From the NCBI GenBank assembly GCA_030765785.1, contig JAVCCC010000056.1, forward strand, positions 1-52,928: DNA of 52,928 bases, given 5' to 3'. This DNA comes from Candidatus Aceula lacicola. Lineage in GTDB: Bacteria > Omnitrophota > Gorgyraeia > Zapsychrales > Aceulaceae. Below are positions 44,391-52,928 of this stretch, piece after piece. A program made the position numbers and the translations under genes. Positions within the stretch are counted from its first letter, which is position 1. Every line of letters begins with the position of its first letter. The notes under the pieces were generated by a model. The model had not been told where the DNA came from, did no database searches, and saw only the letters and a program-made list of their open reading frames with translations.

Positions 44391-45245
44391 TTACATCTCT
44401 TCAATTTCAAGAAGTCTTTGCTCTGCGCCTTCAGCTGGTTTCCAAAACCATCCTTTAGGATCCCAGGCTTGTGCAAAATAATAATTGTCAATCAATTGAT
44501 TGAATGATATTTTTGCTTCTTCTGTCATACCGGCTTTCTTATAAGCATCGCCTTGAATAAAAAGACAAGTTCCAACGTCATTAAGAGCCCAATATGAAAA
44601 AATTTCCTCATTTGTTTCCCAAGGAAATTCTGTTAAAGAAGCTTGCATCTCTTTTGCTTTGGCACCATACAGTTTAATACATTTATTGGTATAAAGCAAA
44701 ACAGACTCTAGATCATCCGCTGCATAAGCTTCCCAGGCTTTGGTTGCAAGACCTGAAGAAGTGGAATCACTGAAATCTGCATCAAGACCAGCTTCAATCG
44801 CATCTAATTTTTCTTGTGCGGCTTCTGCTGGTTTCCAGAACCATCCTCCAACATCCCAGCATTGACCATAGGAATAATTGTCGATTAGCTTCTGATATGT
44901 TTCTTTGGCTTCATCCATCATGTTAGCTTTGCGATAAGCCTCAGCCTGAATAAAAAGACATGTGGCAACATCATTCAAAGCCCATTTCTTAAAAATATCT
45001 TCTTTTGGACCTTCAACGTATCCATCCATAGATGCTTGCATTCTTCTAGCTTTCTCGCCGTAAAGCTCAATACACTTATTTGTGTAGGCTAAAACAGCTT
45101 CGATGTCTCCTTTTGACAATGCATCCCAGGCCTTAGTCGCTAAGGTGACTGATCTGTAATCACCAAAGTTATACGCCGATGAGATCGCAGGACTGACAAA
45201 CCCAATACCCAAAATCAATAGGGCACAAATTAAGATTTTTCTCAT
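44391..45245 (-). CDS. secreted protein with two tandem TPR-like WALNDV/GWFW modules
   Basis: 284 aa. A signal peptide (to about residue 24) precedes two copies (36-152 and 167-281) of a 115-residue helical module. Each copy has ATKAW near its start, then CI.LYG.KA..MQAS, WALNDV.TCLFIQ.(D/E)AY, EAK, and WD..GWFWKPAE. The central part resembles tetratricopeptide helices, but the aromatic-rich block is distinctive. A third copy lies in the GH2-like enzyme next door. The module may bind a partner or a glycan; the function is not known. Confidence 0.72.
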   Translation of the reverse strand: MRKILICALLILGIGFVSPAISSAYNFGDYRSVTLATKAWDALSKGDIEAVLAYTNKCIELYGEKARRMQASMDGYVEGPKEDIFKKWALNDVATCLFIQAEAYRKANMMDEAKETYQKLIDNYSYGQCWDVGGWFWKPAEAAQEKLDAIEAGLDADFSDSTSSGLATKAWEAYAADDLESVLLYTNKCIKLYGAKAKEMQASLTEFPWETNEEIFSYWALNDVGTCLFIQGDAYKKAGMTEEAKISFNQLIDNYYFAQAWDPKGWFWKPAEGAEQRLLEIEEM

Positions 45246-45296
45246 AACCCACTCCTCCTTATTAATAGTTTATATTACTATATTTAACCTAATTTT

Positions 45297-45317
45297 AAAA
45301 AGTATAGCATACTTTTT
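45297..45317 (-). promoter_or_regulatory. extended -10 promoter overlapped by a 21-bp palindrome
   Basis: Arms AAAAAGTAT/ATACTTTTT around AGC. The extended -10 TGCTATACT lies within (45301-45309). It precedes the double-module gene (ATG 45245) with GGAGGAG ribosome-binding site. The 11-mer TATGCTATACT recurs at 50812-50822. Confidence 0.6.
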
Positions 45318-45338
45318 CGCACTTTGCCGAAAATTTTA

Positions 45339-47669
45339 CTAATTCCAGACACTTTTATAATAATCATACACTTTGCGCAAATGGCGCAAAAATGGACTAT
45401 TTTTGCCATTTCCTTGGCCTGTTAGGCCAAACCATTCCTCATACATATAGCCATCTGGAAAAGGACCCAAGGCACCTGCGGTTTTGTCATGAAATGCCGG
45501 CTCATAATTCTTCCACCACTCATCAATCCACTGAAAAACAACACCTCCAATGGCATTTCCTACGCCATCCGCTGTTCCGGCTGAATTCAATATAATATCA
45601 CTCCAAGCCCCATTATGGTAATCCGCCTGTGCCTGCTCTGCATCTTCACGACTTAAGTGATTGGCATAAGCCGGACAACCATATTCCGTAATAAAAGCAG
45701 CTTTTCCAGAAGCATCAAAAACTTGATCCCAATAAGATCCAAACCCGTAATCGCCACGATAAGCATTAGCTGCAAACGCATCGACCGATGGACAATTCTC
45801 TGCAAAAATATCTAAGAAAAGCGTGTCTCCATTAGATATCGCCACAGGGTGATTCCTATCAATGCTCTTAATCATCTGCGCAACTTCTTCAACAAAGGCA
45901 TAATAAGCATGCGGTTTTTTATCTGCATTGCATCCTAAACCATAATTATTTTCATTGCCTAAAAGCCACATCAGAATATACGGCTCATCTTTGAACTCTT
46001 CAACCATCTTTCGAACAGATTCCAGCATAGTCTTCTTATGCTCTGGATTTTCATAATCTGTTCCTTCAAACCATGTCGCACCAGAACCAAGTGCATATTT
46101 TCCTAAGAAATCTCCCATAATCACCATGATGCCGTAATCTTCATACATTTTTCGAAGAAGTTCTTTGTTAGGATTATAAGGTTGCTTATAAACGCGTATC
46201 GTATTAACACCCATATCTACCAAAAGCTGAAAATCACCAACAACGGGTTCGTCCTCATCTTGAATATTATTTAAGTTTTTATCCACCCAAGAATCATAAG
46301 GACCATCAGCAAGACCATTATGATTAATGTCCTCAATCATCCAATCAGCCAATGTTCCCTTGTCAGGACTTTGCCCAACTTTTGTGGCTTGATAGGTCAC
46401 AGCCTGAATCATAAAAGGTTTGCCGTCGACCAAAAGTTGCCAATGGCCTGTCTCCGCACATTGAATAAGACGCACCTTTTTACCGCCAATTGATTTTTTA
46501 AAATTCTTGATACGACGATCACAAGTTCTTTTTGCAAAGAATGATTGAAACTTTTCAACAACTTTATCCCAAAATGTTTTTTTGCGCAAAGTTCCAGGCC
46601 ATGTCAAAACAATATCGTTAGCGATATCATTATCGAAACCGTTTATGACTTGAATTTTAGCATCTTCATATTTCAGATCCAGCTCTGGATGCACTTTAAT
46701 AATATGTCTAATTTTTGCAATGGCAGCCTGCCCTGGATACCAAGGCGTGTTCCAATATGTTCTTCCTACGGAAGACGGAAAATGAATCTGAATCGCACGA
46801 TAAGCTTTAAGCGCATCATAAATCATATCCGCTTTCTCAAGAATAAGCCCGAGATAAAAAAGCTTAACACCCTGCGGTTCCGACGCCGTTGCCCATTTAT
46901 AAAAAGCTTTCTGAAGATCATCAGTCTGAACATAATCCCAATGGCTTCTCGATAAAGCACCTTCTTTCTGAAATTTTCGATACATTGGATCTTTTAAGAC
47001 ACCACTTGTATTTGGATAAATGCCTTCACCAATAGCCTTCATTAGCCCGGCAGGATCATCCATAACGTATTGATAATCTTTTGTTCCAACATTTTCAAAA
47101 TGACCGTATTTCTTATAATCAATCACTTCTTCTGTGCCAGGAAATGCAAGCGTTGGCATTGTTTTAGATCCACGATCAATCTTAATTTCCTTTTTCTCCT
47201 CTTCTTTTCCTCGAAGCTTATCTACACTTGCCTGGCTTTTTTCAGCCACCGACCAATACCACCCTCGAGGATCCCAAGACTGTGCCCAAAAATAATCATC
47301 AATCGCTTGCTGAAAAAGCTCAATGGCTTTATCTATTTCTCCTCTATTCATCAAAGCTTCTGCATGAATAAATAAACATGTGGCAACATCATTAAGCGCT
47401 TTGTACTCATCCTCTGTCCCCTTAAGAGGAAAAGCGGTTAATGTTGCCTGCTGTTGCTTGGCTTCATCGCTATATTTCTCAACACACTCTGTGGTAAGAC
47501 GTTCAATCTCTTCAAAATTTCCGCTTGAAGACGCTTCCCACGCCTTCGGAACATAGTCTTGAAAGGTTAATACTTGCGCAAAACTGCTTGTGACAGTTAA
47601 ACAAAAAATAAAAAAAACGAATGTCCGAAATAAAATGGACGGGCGATTTGAAAATAATATTTGTTTCAT
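45339..47669 (-). CDS. secreted GH2-like glycosidase with N-terminal WALNDV module and EF-hand-like loop
   Basis: 776 aa. The signal peptide ends SSFA. Residues 34-152 are a diverged copy of the neighbour's module (YKALNDVATCLFIHAEAL, SWDPRGWYWS). Residues 155-395 include a helical part and a linker. The catalytic TIM barrel (400-776) has candidate acid/base Glu573 in LLGNENNYG and nucleophile Glu662 in FITEYGCP, as in GH2/clan A. A calcium-loop-like insertion (447-475: DINHNGLADG and DKNLNNIQDEDE) sits before the barrel strands. The start shares one base with the MalG stop (TAATG). Substrate unknown. Confidence 0.85.
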   Translation of the reverse strand: MKQILFSNRPSILFRTFVFFIFCLTVTSSFAQVLTFQDYVPKAWEASSSGNFEEIERLTTECVEKYSDEAKQQQATLTAFPLKGTEDEYKALNDVATCLFIHAEALMNRGEIDKAIELFQQAIDDYFWAQSWDPRGWYWSVAEKSQASVDKLRGKEEEKKEIKIDRGSKTMPTLAFPGTEEVIDYKKYGHFENVGTKDYQYVMDDPAGLMKAIGEGIYPNTSGVLKDPMYRKFQKEGALSRSHWDYVQTDDLQKAFYKWATASEPQGVKLFYLGLILEKADMIYDALKAYRAIQIHFPSSVGRTYWNTPWYPGQAAIAKIRHIIKVHPELDLKYEDAKIQVINGFDNDIANDIVLTWPGTLRKKTFWDKVVEKFQSFFAKRTCDRRIKNFKKSIGGKKVRLIQCAETGHWQLLVDGKPFMIQAVTYQATKVGQSPDKGTLADWMIEDINHNGLADGPYDSWVDKNLNNIQDEDEPVVGDFQLLVDMGVNTIRVYKQPYNPNKELLRKMYEDYGIMVIMGDFLGKYALGSGATWFEGTDYENPEHKKTMLESVRKMVEEFKDEPYILMWLLGNENNYGLGCNADKKPHAYYAFVEEVAQMIKSIDRNHPVAISNGDTLFLDIFAENCPSVDAFAANAYRGDYGFGSYWDQVFDASGKAAFITEYGCPAYANHLSREDAEQAQADYHNGAWSDIILNSAGTADGVGNAIGGVVFQWIDEWWKNYEPAFHDKTAGALGPFPDGYMYEEWFGLTGQGNGKNSPFLRHLRKVYDYYKSVWN

Positions 47670-48511
47670 TAACCGACGGCTCCTGCTGTTAGGCCTTTAA
47701 TAATATGTTTTTGCATAAACAGATACACCAAAACAACTGGCGCAACGGTAATCGTTAAGCCAGCCATTAAAAGAGGATAATCTACGCTATGCGTCCCTTG
47801 AAAAACCATCAATCCACGCTGCAACGGCATCAATGACTTGTCGTTTAAAAGCAACATGGCTAAAATATATTCATTCCAAACATTCAATGTATTAAAAATG
47901 ACAACAACCGCAATCGCCGGACGCGCCAAAGGCAATGCCACATGCAACCAAATGCCGAGCTTGCTGCATCCATCTATGCGAGCCGCATCCTCTAAGGCCG
48001 ACGGCATTTTATCAAAAAATGTTTTCATTATATAAATACTCAAGGAAAGTCCGACATTAATCATACATAAAATATATCCAATGCGCGTATTCACAAGATG
48101 GAGCTTGTTCATCAAAACATAAAGCGGAACGAAACTCCCTGGCAAGGGAATCATCATCGCTGCCAAAAACATATAAAAAAGAAAATTGCTTCCAGGAAAT
48201 TTTAGACGAGAAAAAGCATACGCGGCTAAGGACGAAATCAAAACAATACCAAAAACAACGCATACTGTGTAAACAACGCTGTTGATAAAATACATACCAA
48301 AGCCACCCTTTGTCCAGGCAAGATAAAAATTCTGAAAATGAATTGTGCTTGGGATAAGTCCTTTATCGACAAATATCGTCTGATTAGTCATTAATGCCGA
48401 ACGAAACATCCAAATAAATGGAAACAAACATGTCATGGCTACAGCCATTAAAAATGTATGCACAAAAATCGAACTTATTGTTTTAGTTATTTTATAGCGA
48501 TTAATACTCAA
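47669..48511 (-). CDS. sugar ABC transporter permease, MalG-like
   Basis: 280 aa, six helices. The EAA loop is LEDAARIDGCSKLGIWLHVALPLARP. It starts with TTG at 48511 behind AGAGGT, 14 bp after the MalF-like gene. It belongs to the CUT1 family for oligosaccharide import. It ends overlapping the GH2-like start by one base. Confidence 0.93.
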   Translation of the reverse strand: MSINRYKITKTISSIFVHTFLMAVAMTCLFPFIWMFRSALMTNQTIFVDKGLIPSTIHFQNFYLAWTKGGFGMYFINSVVYTVCVVFGIVLISSLAAYAFSRLKFPGSNFLFYMFLAAMMIPLPGSFVPLYVLMNKLHLVNTRIGYILCMINVGLSLSIYIMKTFFDKMPSALEDAARIDGCSKLGIWLHVALPLARPAIAVVVIFNTLNVWNEYILAMLLLNDKSLMPLQRGLMVFQGTHSVDYPLLMAGLTITVAPVVLVYLFMQKHIIKGLTAGAVG

Positions 48512-48525
48512 CAGTGGACCTCTTT

Positions 48526-49452
48526 TTATTCTTGCTTAGCTTTCTTTGATATTTTATTAAGCATAAATGAGCCAATCATCAAAATCAAACCAAATACAAT
48601 GCCTTGCGCACAAGCATAGCCAAACCGACTCATTCCTGTCATAGACGCTAAGATACGCGTAACGGGAACTTCCGTATGATAAACCAATCCCTGGCCAACC
48701 ATCGAAAGCACCAAGACAAAAACCTGCATCGATCCTAAAATTGTTAAAATCATAACCATAACGAAAACCGGAACCATCATAGGAACGGTTATATTCTTAA
48801 ACGTACTAAAGACGCCTGCTCCGTCAACATGAGCAGCCTCATAAAGCTGACGATCAATCGTTTGCAAGCCTGCCAATAAAATAATAAATCCCCATCCAAA
48901 TCCTTTCCAGCTATGGACAACGGCGATACACGTCAAAGCGGTGTCAGGATCAGATAACCAATTATGAACAAGATGATTTAAATGAACTTTCGTAAGAAAA
49001 TAATTTAAAAGACCAATCGGTTTCCCGGATTGCATTCCAGAATTTAAAATCCATTGCCAAATTAAACCAACAACAACTTCAGATAAAACAGGTGGAAGAT
49101 AAAAAACAATACGATAAAATTTACGCATGCGAATATCGCGATCACACGAAAGAGCAAGCGCAAAAGCCAACATGTTCTGAAAAGTAAGAGCAATAAGGGT
49201 GATATATCCTGCATGCCCTATCGACGACCACCAGACTTTGTCTTGCATAATTTCTTTAAAATTACCAAGACCAATAAAGTCACGAGCTAAACTAATGCCG
49301 TTCCACTCATGCATGGACAAGTTTAAAATTTCAAAAAATGGATAAATATAAAAAATAGAAAAAATCACAACTGCGGGCAGGATAAACAAATAATTTTCAG
49401 CAACGCCTTTAAATTCTAAAAACGAAAATTTATCAAACACTCTGTTCTTCAT
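48526..49452 (-). CDS. sugar ABC transporter permease, MalF-like
   Basis: 308 aa, six helices. The EAA loop is LYEAAHVDGAGVFSTFKNITVP. It overlaps the binding-protein gene by 4 bp (ATGA) and precedes MalG. It forms the other half of a CUT1 channel in the inner membrane. Confidence 0.93.
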   Translation of the reverse strand: MKNRVFDKFSFLEFKGVAENYLFILPAVVIFSIFYIYPFFEILNLSMHEWNGISLARDFIGLGNFKEIMQDKVWWSSIGHAGYITLIALTFQNMLAFALALSCDRDIRMRKFYRIVFYLPPVLSEVVVGLIWQWILNSGMQSGKPIGLLNYFLTKVHLNHLVHNWLSDPDTALTCIAVVHSWKGFGWGFIILLAGLQTIDRQLYEAAHVDGAGVFSTFKNITVPMMVPVFVMVMILTILGSMQVFVLVLSMVGQGLVYHTEVPVTRILASMTGMSRFGYACAQGIVFGLILMIGSFMLNKISKKAKQE

Positions 49453-50762
49453 TGTCTCATCGATCTCTTTTTAACTTTTTCTATCTCACGAACTTTAACT
49501 TCTTGAACAGCTTGAGCCACTTCTTCAGGCGTTTTTTCGCCAATGATAATCGACTGGATTCCCTTGTCAAATGTCTCAGAAACTAAAGGATTTTCATTGT
49601 ATTTCCAAATAGAAGGATGTGTCGTTTCATCCATAGCGCTCGCGAATTGCGAAAGGATTTCTGGAATAGCGGACAGCGCATATCGGTTAGCGGGTAAATT
49701 CTTTGTTTTTTTGGATAAAAAAGCTTGCTGATCTTTTGCGGTAAGCCATTTTAAAAAATCAATAGCTTGTTGTTTATTTTCCGAAATACCATTAACCACA
49801 AATGATGACCCTGCTCCCCCCCAAATGCTCATCGGTCTTTCTTCGTTGATAACAGGTGGCAACATGACTCCATAATTTAAATCTTGATTCATGTCGTTGT
49901 AGACATTCACACACCAGGATCCATTAAATGCAAAAGCAGCGCGACCTAATGCAAAATCCTGTTCGGCATATTTATTGCCTTTGGCAACAATGCCCTTAGC
50001 CAAGGCATTATTTTTGCGCAAAACTTTAAATATGTTAAAAACTTTTATCCAATCTTCATCTGTATAAGGAACTTCACCTCTATATGTTGCCATTATTTTT
50101 TCTTCACCCATAATATTAAAGGCATAATTCGATGCAAAACAATCAACCATCCAAGTCTCCCCCCATCCCGAGACAAGCCCTTCAATCCCAATACGATTCA
50201 GCGTAGAAATATTTTTAATAAATTGCGCAAAAGTTTTTGGGTAGCCCTTAATGCCAGCTTTGGTCAAAAGATCTTTATTGTATAACATTTGAATATTCGT
50301 GACATCAATGGGCACTCCATAAATACCTGGCTTAACGTTATAAATATTGTCTTCTTTAAACCGATTCACATTTAATGCTTTTTCAAAAAGACTTTTTTCC
50401 CAAGCTCCTTCGCTCGCATTAAAACTTTCAGTTAAATCAGCCACAAATCCACTATTAATAAACGCAGCTCGTTTTTTCTTTTCTCCCAAAATACCATAAA
50501 TATCTGGCAATACACGTGCTTGAGCCGCAGCAACAATCTTCTTAGAATACTCATCAGATGGCGCATATAACTCAAAGTTAACTTCAATTCCCGTTTGTTC
50601 TTTATATTGTTCGGCGAGTTCTACGAAGACTTCTTGGCGGTCAGTCATCCAGTGCCAAATATTAACAACATTGGCTTGATTTCCTTGTGAACATCCCATC
50701 AAGAAAAATGTGATACAAAAAAGAAATAAAAAGAGTTTTCTTATTAAAATTTCTGCCCCCAT
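49449..50762 (-). CDS. extracellular sugar-binding lipoprotein, CUT1 type
   Basis: 437 aa. Signal ends LMGCSQG with Cys24. The mature domain follows the MalE/MsmE pattern (VVNIWHWMTDRQEVFVELAEQYKEQ, FALGRAAFAFNGSWCVN, AIDFLKWLTAKDQQ). It captures an oligosaccharide in the periplasm for the MalF/MalG pair. The ATG at 50762 has no ribosome-binding site upstream; a GGGGG run lies just after it, so the true start may differ. It heads the operon under the promoter at 50812-50840. Confidence 0.92.
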   Translation of the reverse strand: MGAEILIRKLFLFLFCITFFLMGCSQGNQANVVNIWHWMTDRQEVFVELAEQYKEQTGIEVNFELYAPSDEYSKKIVAAAQARVLPDIYGILGEKKKRAAFINSGFVADLTESFNASEGAWEKSLFEKALNVNRFKEDNIYNVKPGIYGVPIDVTNIQMLYNKDLLTKAGIKGYPKTFAQFIKNISTLNRIGIEGLVSGWGETWMVDCFASNYAFNIMGEEKIMATYRGEVPYTDEDWIKVFNIFKVLRKNNALAKGIVAKGNKYAEQDFALGRAAFAFNGSWCVNVYNDMNQDLNYGVMLPPVINEERPMSIWGGAGSSFVVNGISENKQQAIDFLKWLTAKDQQAFLSKKTKNLPANRYALSAIPEILSQFASAMDETTHPSIWKYNENPLVSETFDKGIQSIIIGEKTPEEVAQAVQEVKVREIEKVKKRSMRQ

Positions 50763-50811
50763 GTCACATAGAATGAATGAGTCATTTAGAATACAAATTA
50801 ATTGAAATGGC

Positions 50812-50840
50812 AGTATAGCATAGCGATTTTATTTTGTCAA
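50812..50840 (-). promoter_or_regulatory. consensus promoter of the glycan ABC-transporter operon
   Basis: TTGACA (50835-50840), 17 bp, TATACT (50812-50817) with TGC before it (extended). About 45 nt of leader. An 11-bp palindrome AATGAGTCATT lies at 50776-50786. Confidence 0.85.
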
Positions 50841-50908
50841 AATTAGAATAAACAAGAGAAAAAATCCAAAAAACTCACTTTTTTAAATAAAAAGATTCTT
50901 GAGATAGC

Positions 50909-50938
50909 TTGGTTTTCTTAAAGATTATATGGTATACT
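50909..50938 (+). promoter_or_regulatory. divergent promoter of the outer-membrane-type protein gene
   Basis: TTGGTT (50909-50914), 18 bp, TATACT (50933-50938). Leader of about 65 nt to the TTG at 51011. Confidence 0.6.
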
Positions 50939-50952
50939 GAATAAAACATATC

Positions 50953-50979
50953 ATCTTTATTAGTAGTTTTAATAAAGAT
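50953..50979 (+). promoter_or_regulatory. A/T hairpin in the 5' leader
   Basis: Arms ATCTTTATTA/TAATAAAGAT with a 7-nt loop, between the promoter and the ribosome-binding site of the gene at 51011. Could be an mRNA stem or an operator. Confidence 0.4.
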
Positions 50980-51010
50980 AAGAGCTTTCACTTTTTTCAA
51001 GGAGACTATT

Positions 51011-52928
51011 TTGAAAACGCCTTATAAACACATGAGGTTGTTGCCTTATTGCGCAATAGCACTATGGGTATTTCTTATTTTCACCCCCTGCCCTACTTTT
51101 GCGGCAGATTCTTCAATGGATGTTGGCATCATACTTTATCAAAGAGGGAACTATGATGAAGCTTTGATGGAATTTCGAAGAATCCTAGCAACTAATCCCG
51201 ACAGCAAAGAAGCTCGAAAATATATTAAACTAGTCAGAACATCTAAAAATCTTTTGGAAGAAAAAACGAATCTTACGAAACAAGCTTCTCCTAAAGTCAA
51301 AAATATCAAAACACGTAAATCACAAACAACAAATGAGCTAGACGCACTTGAAAAAGAATATCTTAAAAAAAGACACCAAGATCTTGTTTATGCAACAGAA
51401 CCGGAAGAATCTGAAGAAATAATCGTTCCTATCGAAGAAGTCGAAATAAAACGCAGATCAAAACCCATCTCTCCTTTTGGCACCTTCTACGAATCCGAAA
51501 AAATATACGACGATGCTGTTGCAGAAGAATCAGATAAAACAGTGGAAATTCACGGCGAGATTCGCCTTGGCGTGGGATACGATGTTTCAAATAATGATTT
51601 TATTTGGAAAAGAGCCAACTTTGATTTAAATGAAAAGAATTGGCGTATGATTTCATGGAACCAACTTAACAAAAGAGTTGATACTTACGATCCAGGCATC
51701 TTTGACCGACTTAGTGTTGACATTGATGCCGATCCAAAAGATAGCAAGTTCTCTTATCATGCAAACATCACGGTTGATCCATGGAGCTATACTGGAAAAA
51801 CTCAAAAAGTGACTTTGCAGGGTGTTGGCGGCGACAGTGTTGATGTTCAATTCCTTTATTGGGGCAACAACGGGTATACTGTCAACAATGATGTTTTTAC
51901 TCTTGAAAACGGAGATATGATCGCTCTTCCAGAGCTCAAGGTTGTCAATTCCGTTCTTCCAGCTGGATCAGTCACATCAAAGTTTAATAATACTTTTAAT
52001 TATCCAGAAATGGAAGTAACAAACGATTTCTGGCCCTTAAGAGAATTCTGGGTTAATTACGAACCAACCGACGAAATTGCGCTTCAGGTCTTCCCTTATG
52101 CATTTGAAAACAAAGCCTTAAGTTCTAACGATCCACTTAGGCTATCAAACAATCATATCTGGTGGGAAGAAAGTCCTTGGATGAGAAACTGGTCACCTGG
52201 GCACATTAATGCAGGAGCAACTCCTGAAGATTTTATGAAAGGTCGATGGAATGGTGACCTTGCATTTCAAACACGCGATAGTGACGGAAAGCGTCTAACA
52301 ACACTTCGAGGTTTTTCTCTTAGCACAATTACCGACGACACAACAATGGATGTTGTCATCGCATCACCTAAAACATTGTGGCAAGACTATGAAGAAGTCG
52401 ACGCTATTCCAGGAAGCTTTCGCCTTCAGCACAATATCTCTGATAATCTTTATGTTGGCAACATCGAAAATATTCATCTTGGTCTTATTAACGGAAAGAT
52501 TGACACTTACAACGTTGTTACCGGCTACGACACTGGCTGGCTTGTAAATCCAGGACTCCAATTAAAAGCAGAATATGCTTTTTCTTTTTACGAACAAGAT
52601 CGATCTTTCCAAGACTATGACACGCGCAGTAATGGCAGCGCCTACGATCTTTCTCTCGTTGGATCTACTAATGATATTGAATCTCCAGGTGATGATTATT
52701 TAACAATTCAGCCAGAAGAAGATGATGATTATTTCTTTAAAACACAATTACGCATGACGCGTATGGACAATGGTTTTCAATCAAGTTTGGCAACTTACCA
52801 CGAAACTCGAGATGATCAATTCTGGAGTCGACACATTACGTTTCGCGAACCAATGGATTTTACTGACATTAAATATTGTGACATCGAACCGTTTCGCATT
52901 GGAAACAGTATTGATTACGGCCGTTACG
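51011..52928 (+). CDS. TPR and outer-membrane-type protein, partial at window edge
   Basis: Open for 639 codons to the window end, without a stop. It starts at TTG 51011 behind AAGGAG. A signal peptide ends PTFAADSS. One TPR-like hairpin (LYQRGNYDEALMEFRRILATNP) and a charged linker (to about residue 170) precede a beta-rich, aromatic region (FWVNYEPTDEIALQV, LQHNISDNLYVGNIENI, LQLKAEYAFSFYEQD) with alternating residues typical of outer-membrane barrels. It faces the glycan transporter operon divergently, which suggests a glycan porin or surface protein. The family is not recognised. Confidence 0.75.
   Translation, partial: MKTPYKHMRLLPYCAIALWVFLIFTPCPTFAADSSMDVGIILYQRGNYDEALMEFRRILATNPDSKEARKYIKLVRTSKNLLEEKTNLTKQASPKVKNIKTRKSQTTNELDALEKEYLKKRHQDLVYATEPEESEEIIVPIEEVEIKRRSKPISPFGTFYESEKIYDDAVAEESDKTVEIHGEIRLGVGYDVSNNDFIWKRANFDLNEKNWRMISWNQLNKRVDTYDPGIFDRLSVDIDADPKDSKFSYHANITVDPWSYTGKTQKVTLQGVGGDSVDVQFLYWGNNGYTVNNDVFTLENGDMIALPELKVVNSVLPAGSVTSKFNNTFNYPEMEVTNDFWPLREFWVNYEPTDEIALQVFPYAFENKALSSNDPLRLSNNHIWWEESPWMRNWSPGHINAGATPEDFMKGRWNGDLAFQTRDSDGKRLTTLRGFSLSTITDDTTMDVVIASPKTLWQDYEEVDAIPGSFRLQHNISDNLYVGNIENIHLGLINGKIDTYNVVTGYDTGWLVNPGLQLKAEYAFSFYEQDRSFQDYDTRSNGSAYDLSLVGSTNDIESPGDDYLTIQPEEDDDYFFKTQLRMTRMDNGFQSSLATYHETRDDQFWSRHITFREPMDFTDIKYCDIEPFRIGNSIDYGRY

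Noticed and set aside
46545-46955. 136-aa plus-strand ORF
   Set aside because: Antisense of the GH2-like gene, lacking a ribosome-binding site or family.

Overview
The window reads as one chromosome segment of an AT-rich, Gram-negative-type (diderm) bacterium. LptE, a BamD-like protein, Lnt, an LpxL-type acyltransferase, MurJ, PilT and a partial outer-membrane-type protein all point to two membranes. Compact gene packing, one dominant coding strand (minus) and a K+-dependent-type membrane pyrophosphatase would suit a member of the Omnitrophota or a related lineage. That placement is inference; no rRNA gene is present to settle it.

Layout. 1-7.4 kb: lipid remodelling (alpha/beta hydrolase, an Aas-like fusion), a secreted GH26-like protein broken by a probable homopolymer frameshift, purN and an MFS exporter. 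7.4-10.5 kb: a TMTC-like membrane/TPR protein, tRNA-Thr(CGT), tRNA-Phe(GAA), an exported protein and a DUF3568 lipoprotein. 10.5-16.3 kb: ion-coupled membrane proteins (NSS symporter, HppA pyrophosphatase, DUF502 protein, Ca/Na exchanger) and an unlisted 27-codon basic ORF. 16.2-28.1 kb: envelope, secretion, translation and repair genes (acyltransferase, adenosine-specific kinase, CheY-like receiver, lnt, secA, prfB, pilT, ogt, a short uvrC, murJ).

28.1-38 kb: rpsT on the plus strand, converging on a minus-strand series leuS-endoQ-uvrD-comEA-comEC-bamD-lptE-holA. The leuS/lptE/holA neighbourhood is classical in Gram-negatives; here it is interrupted by a DNA-repair pair and competence genes. 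38-41.2 kb: a divergent AdoMet-decarboxylase-like gene, a zinc-ribbon membrane protein, mnmG and a 55-aa membrane protein, separated by conspicuous palindromes.

41.2-52.9 kb: what looks like a dedicated glycan locus. It has a LacI regulator, a coiled-coil envelope protein, a lipoprotein with a carbohydrate-binding-like fold, a protein made of two copies of an unusual TPR-like module, a secreted GH2-like enzyme carrying a third copy of that module plus an EF-hand-like calcium loop, two CUT1 permeases and a binding lipoprotein. No ATPase gene is present. Divergent from it is a TPR-plus-outer-membrane-type protein running off the right edge. The likely logic is: cross the outer membrane, process in the periplasm, capture and import. 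This locus is the best candidate in the window for an undescribed system. No CRISPR array, insertion sequence, prophage or rRNA was seen, and no gene-free stretch exceeds 300 bases.
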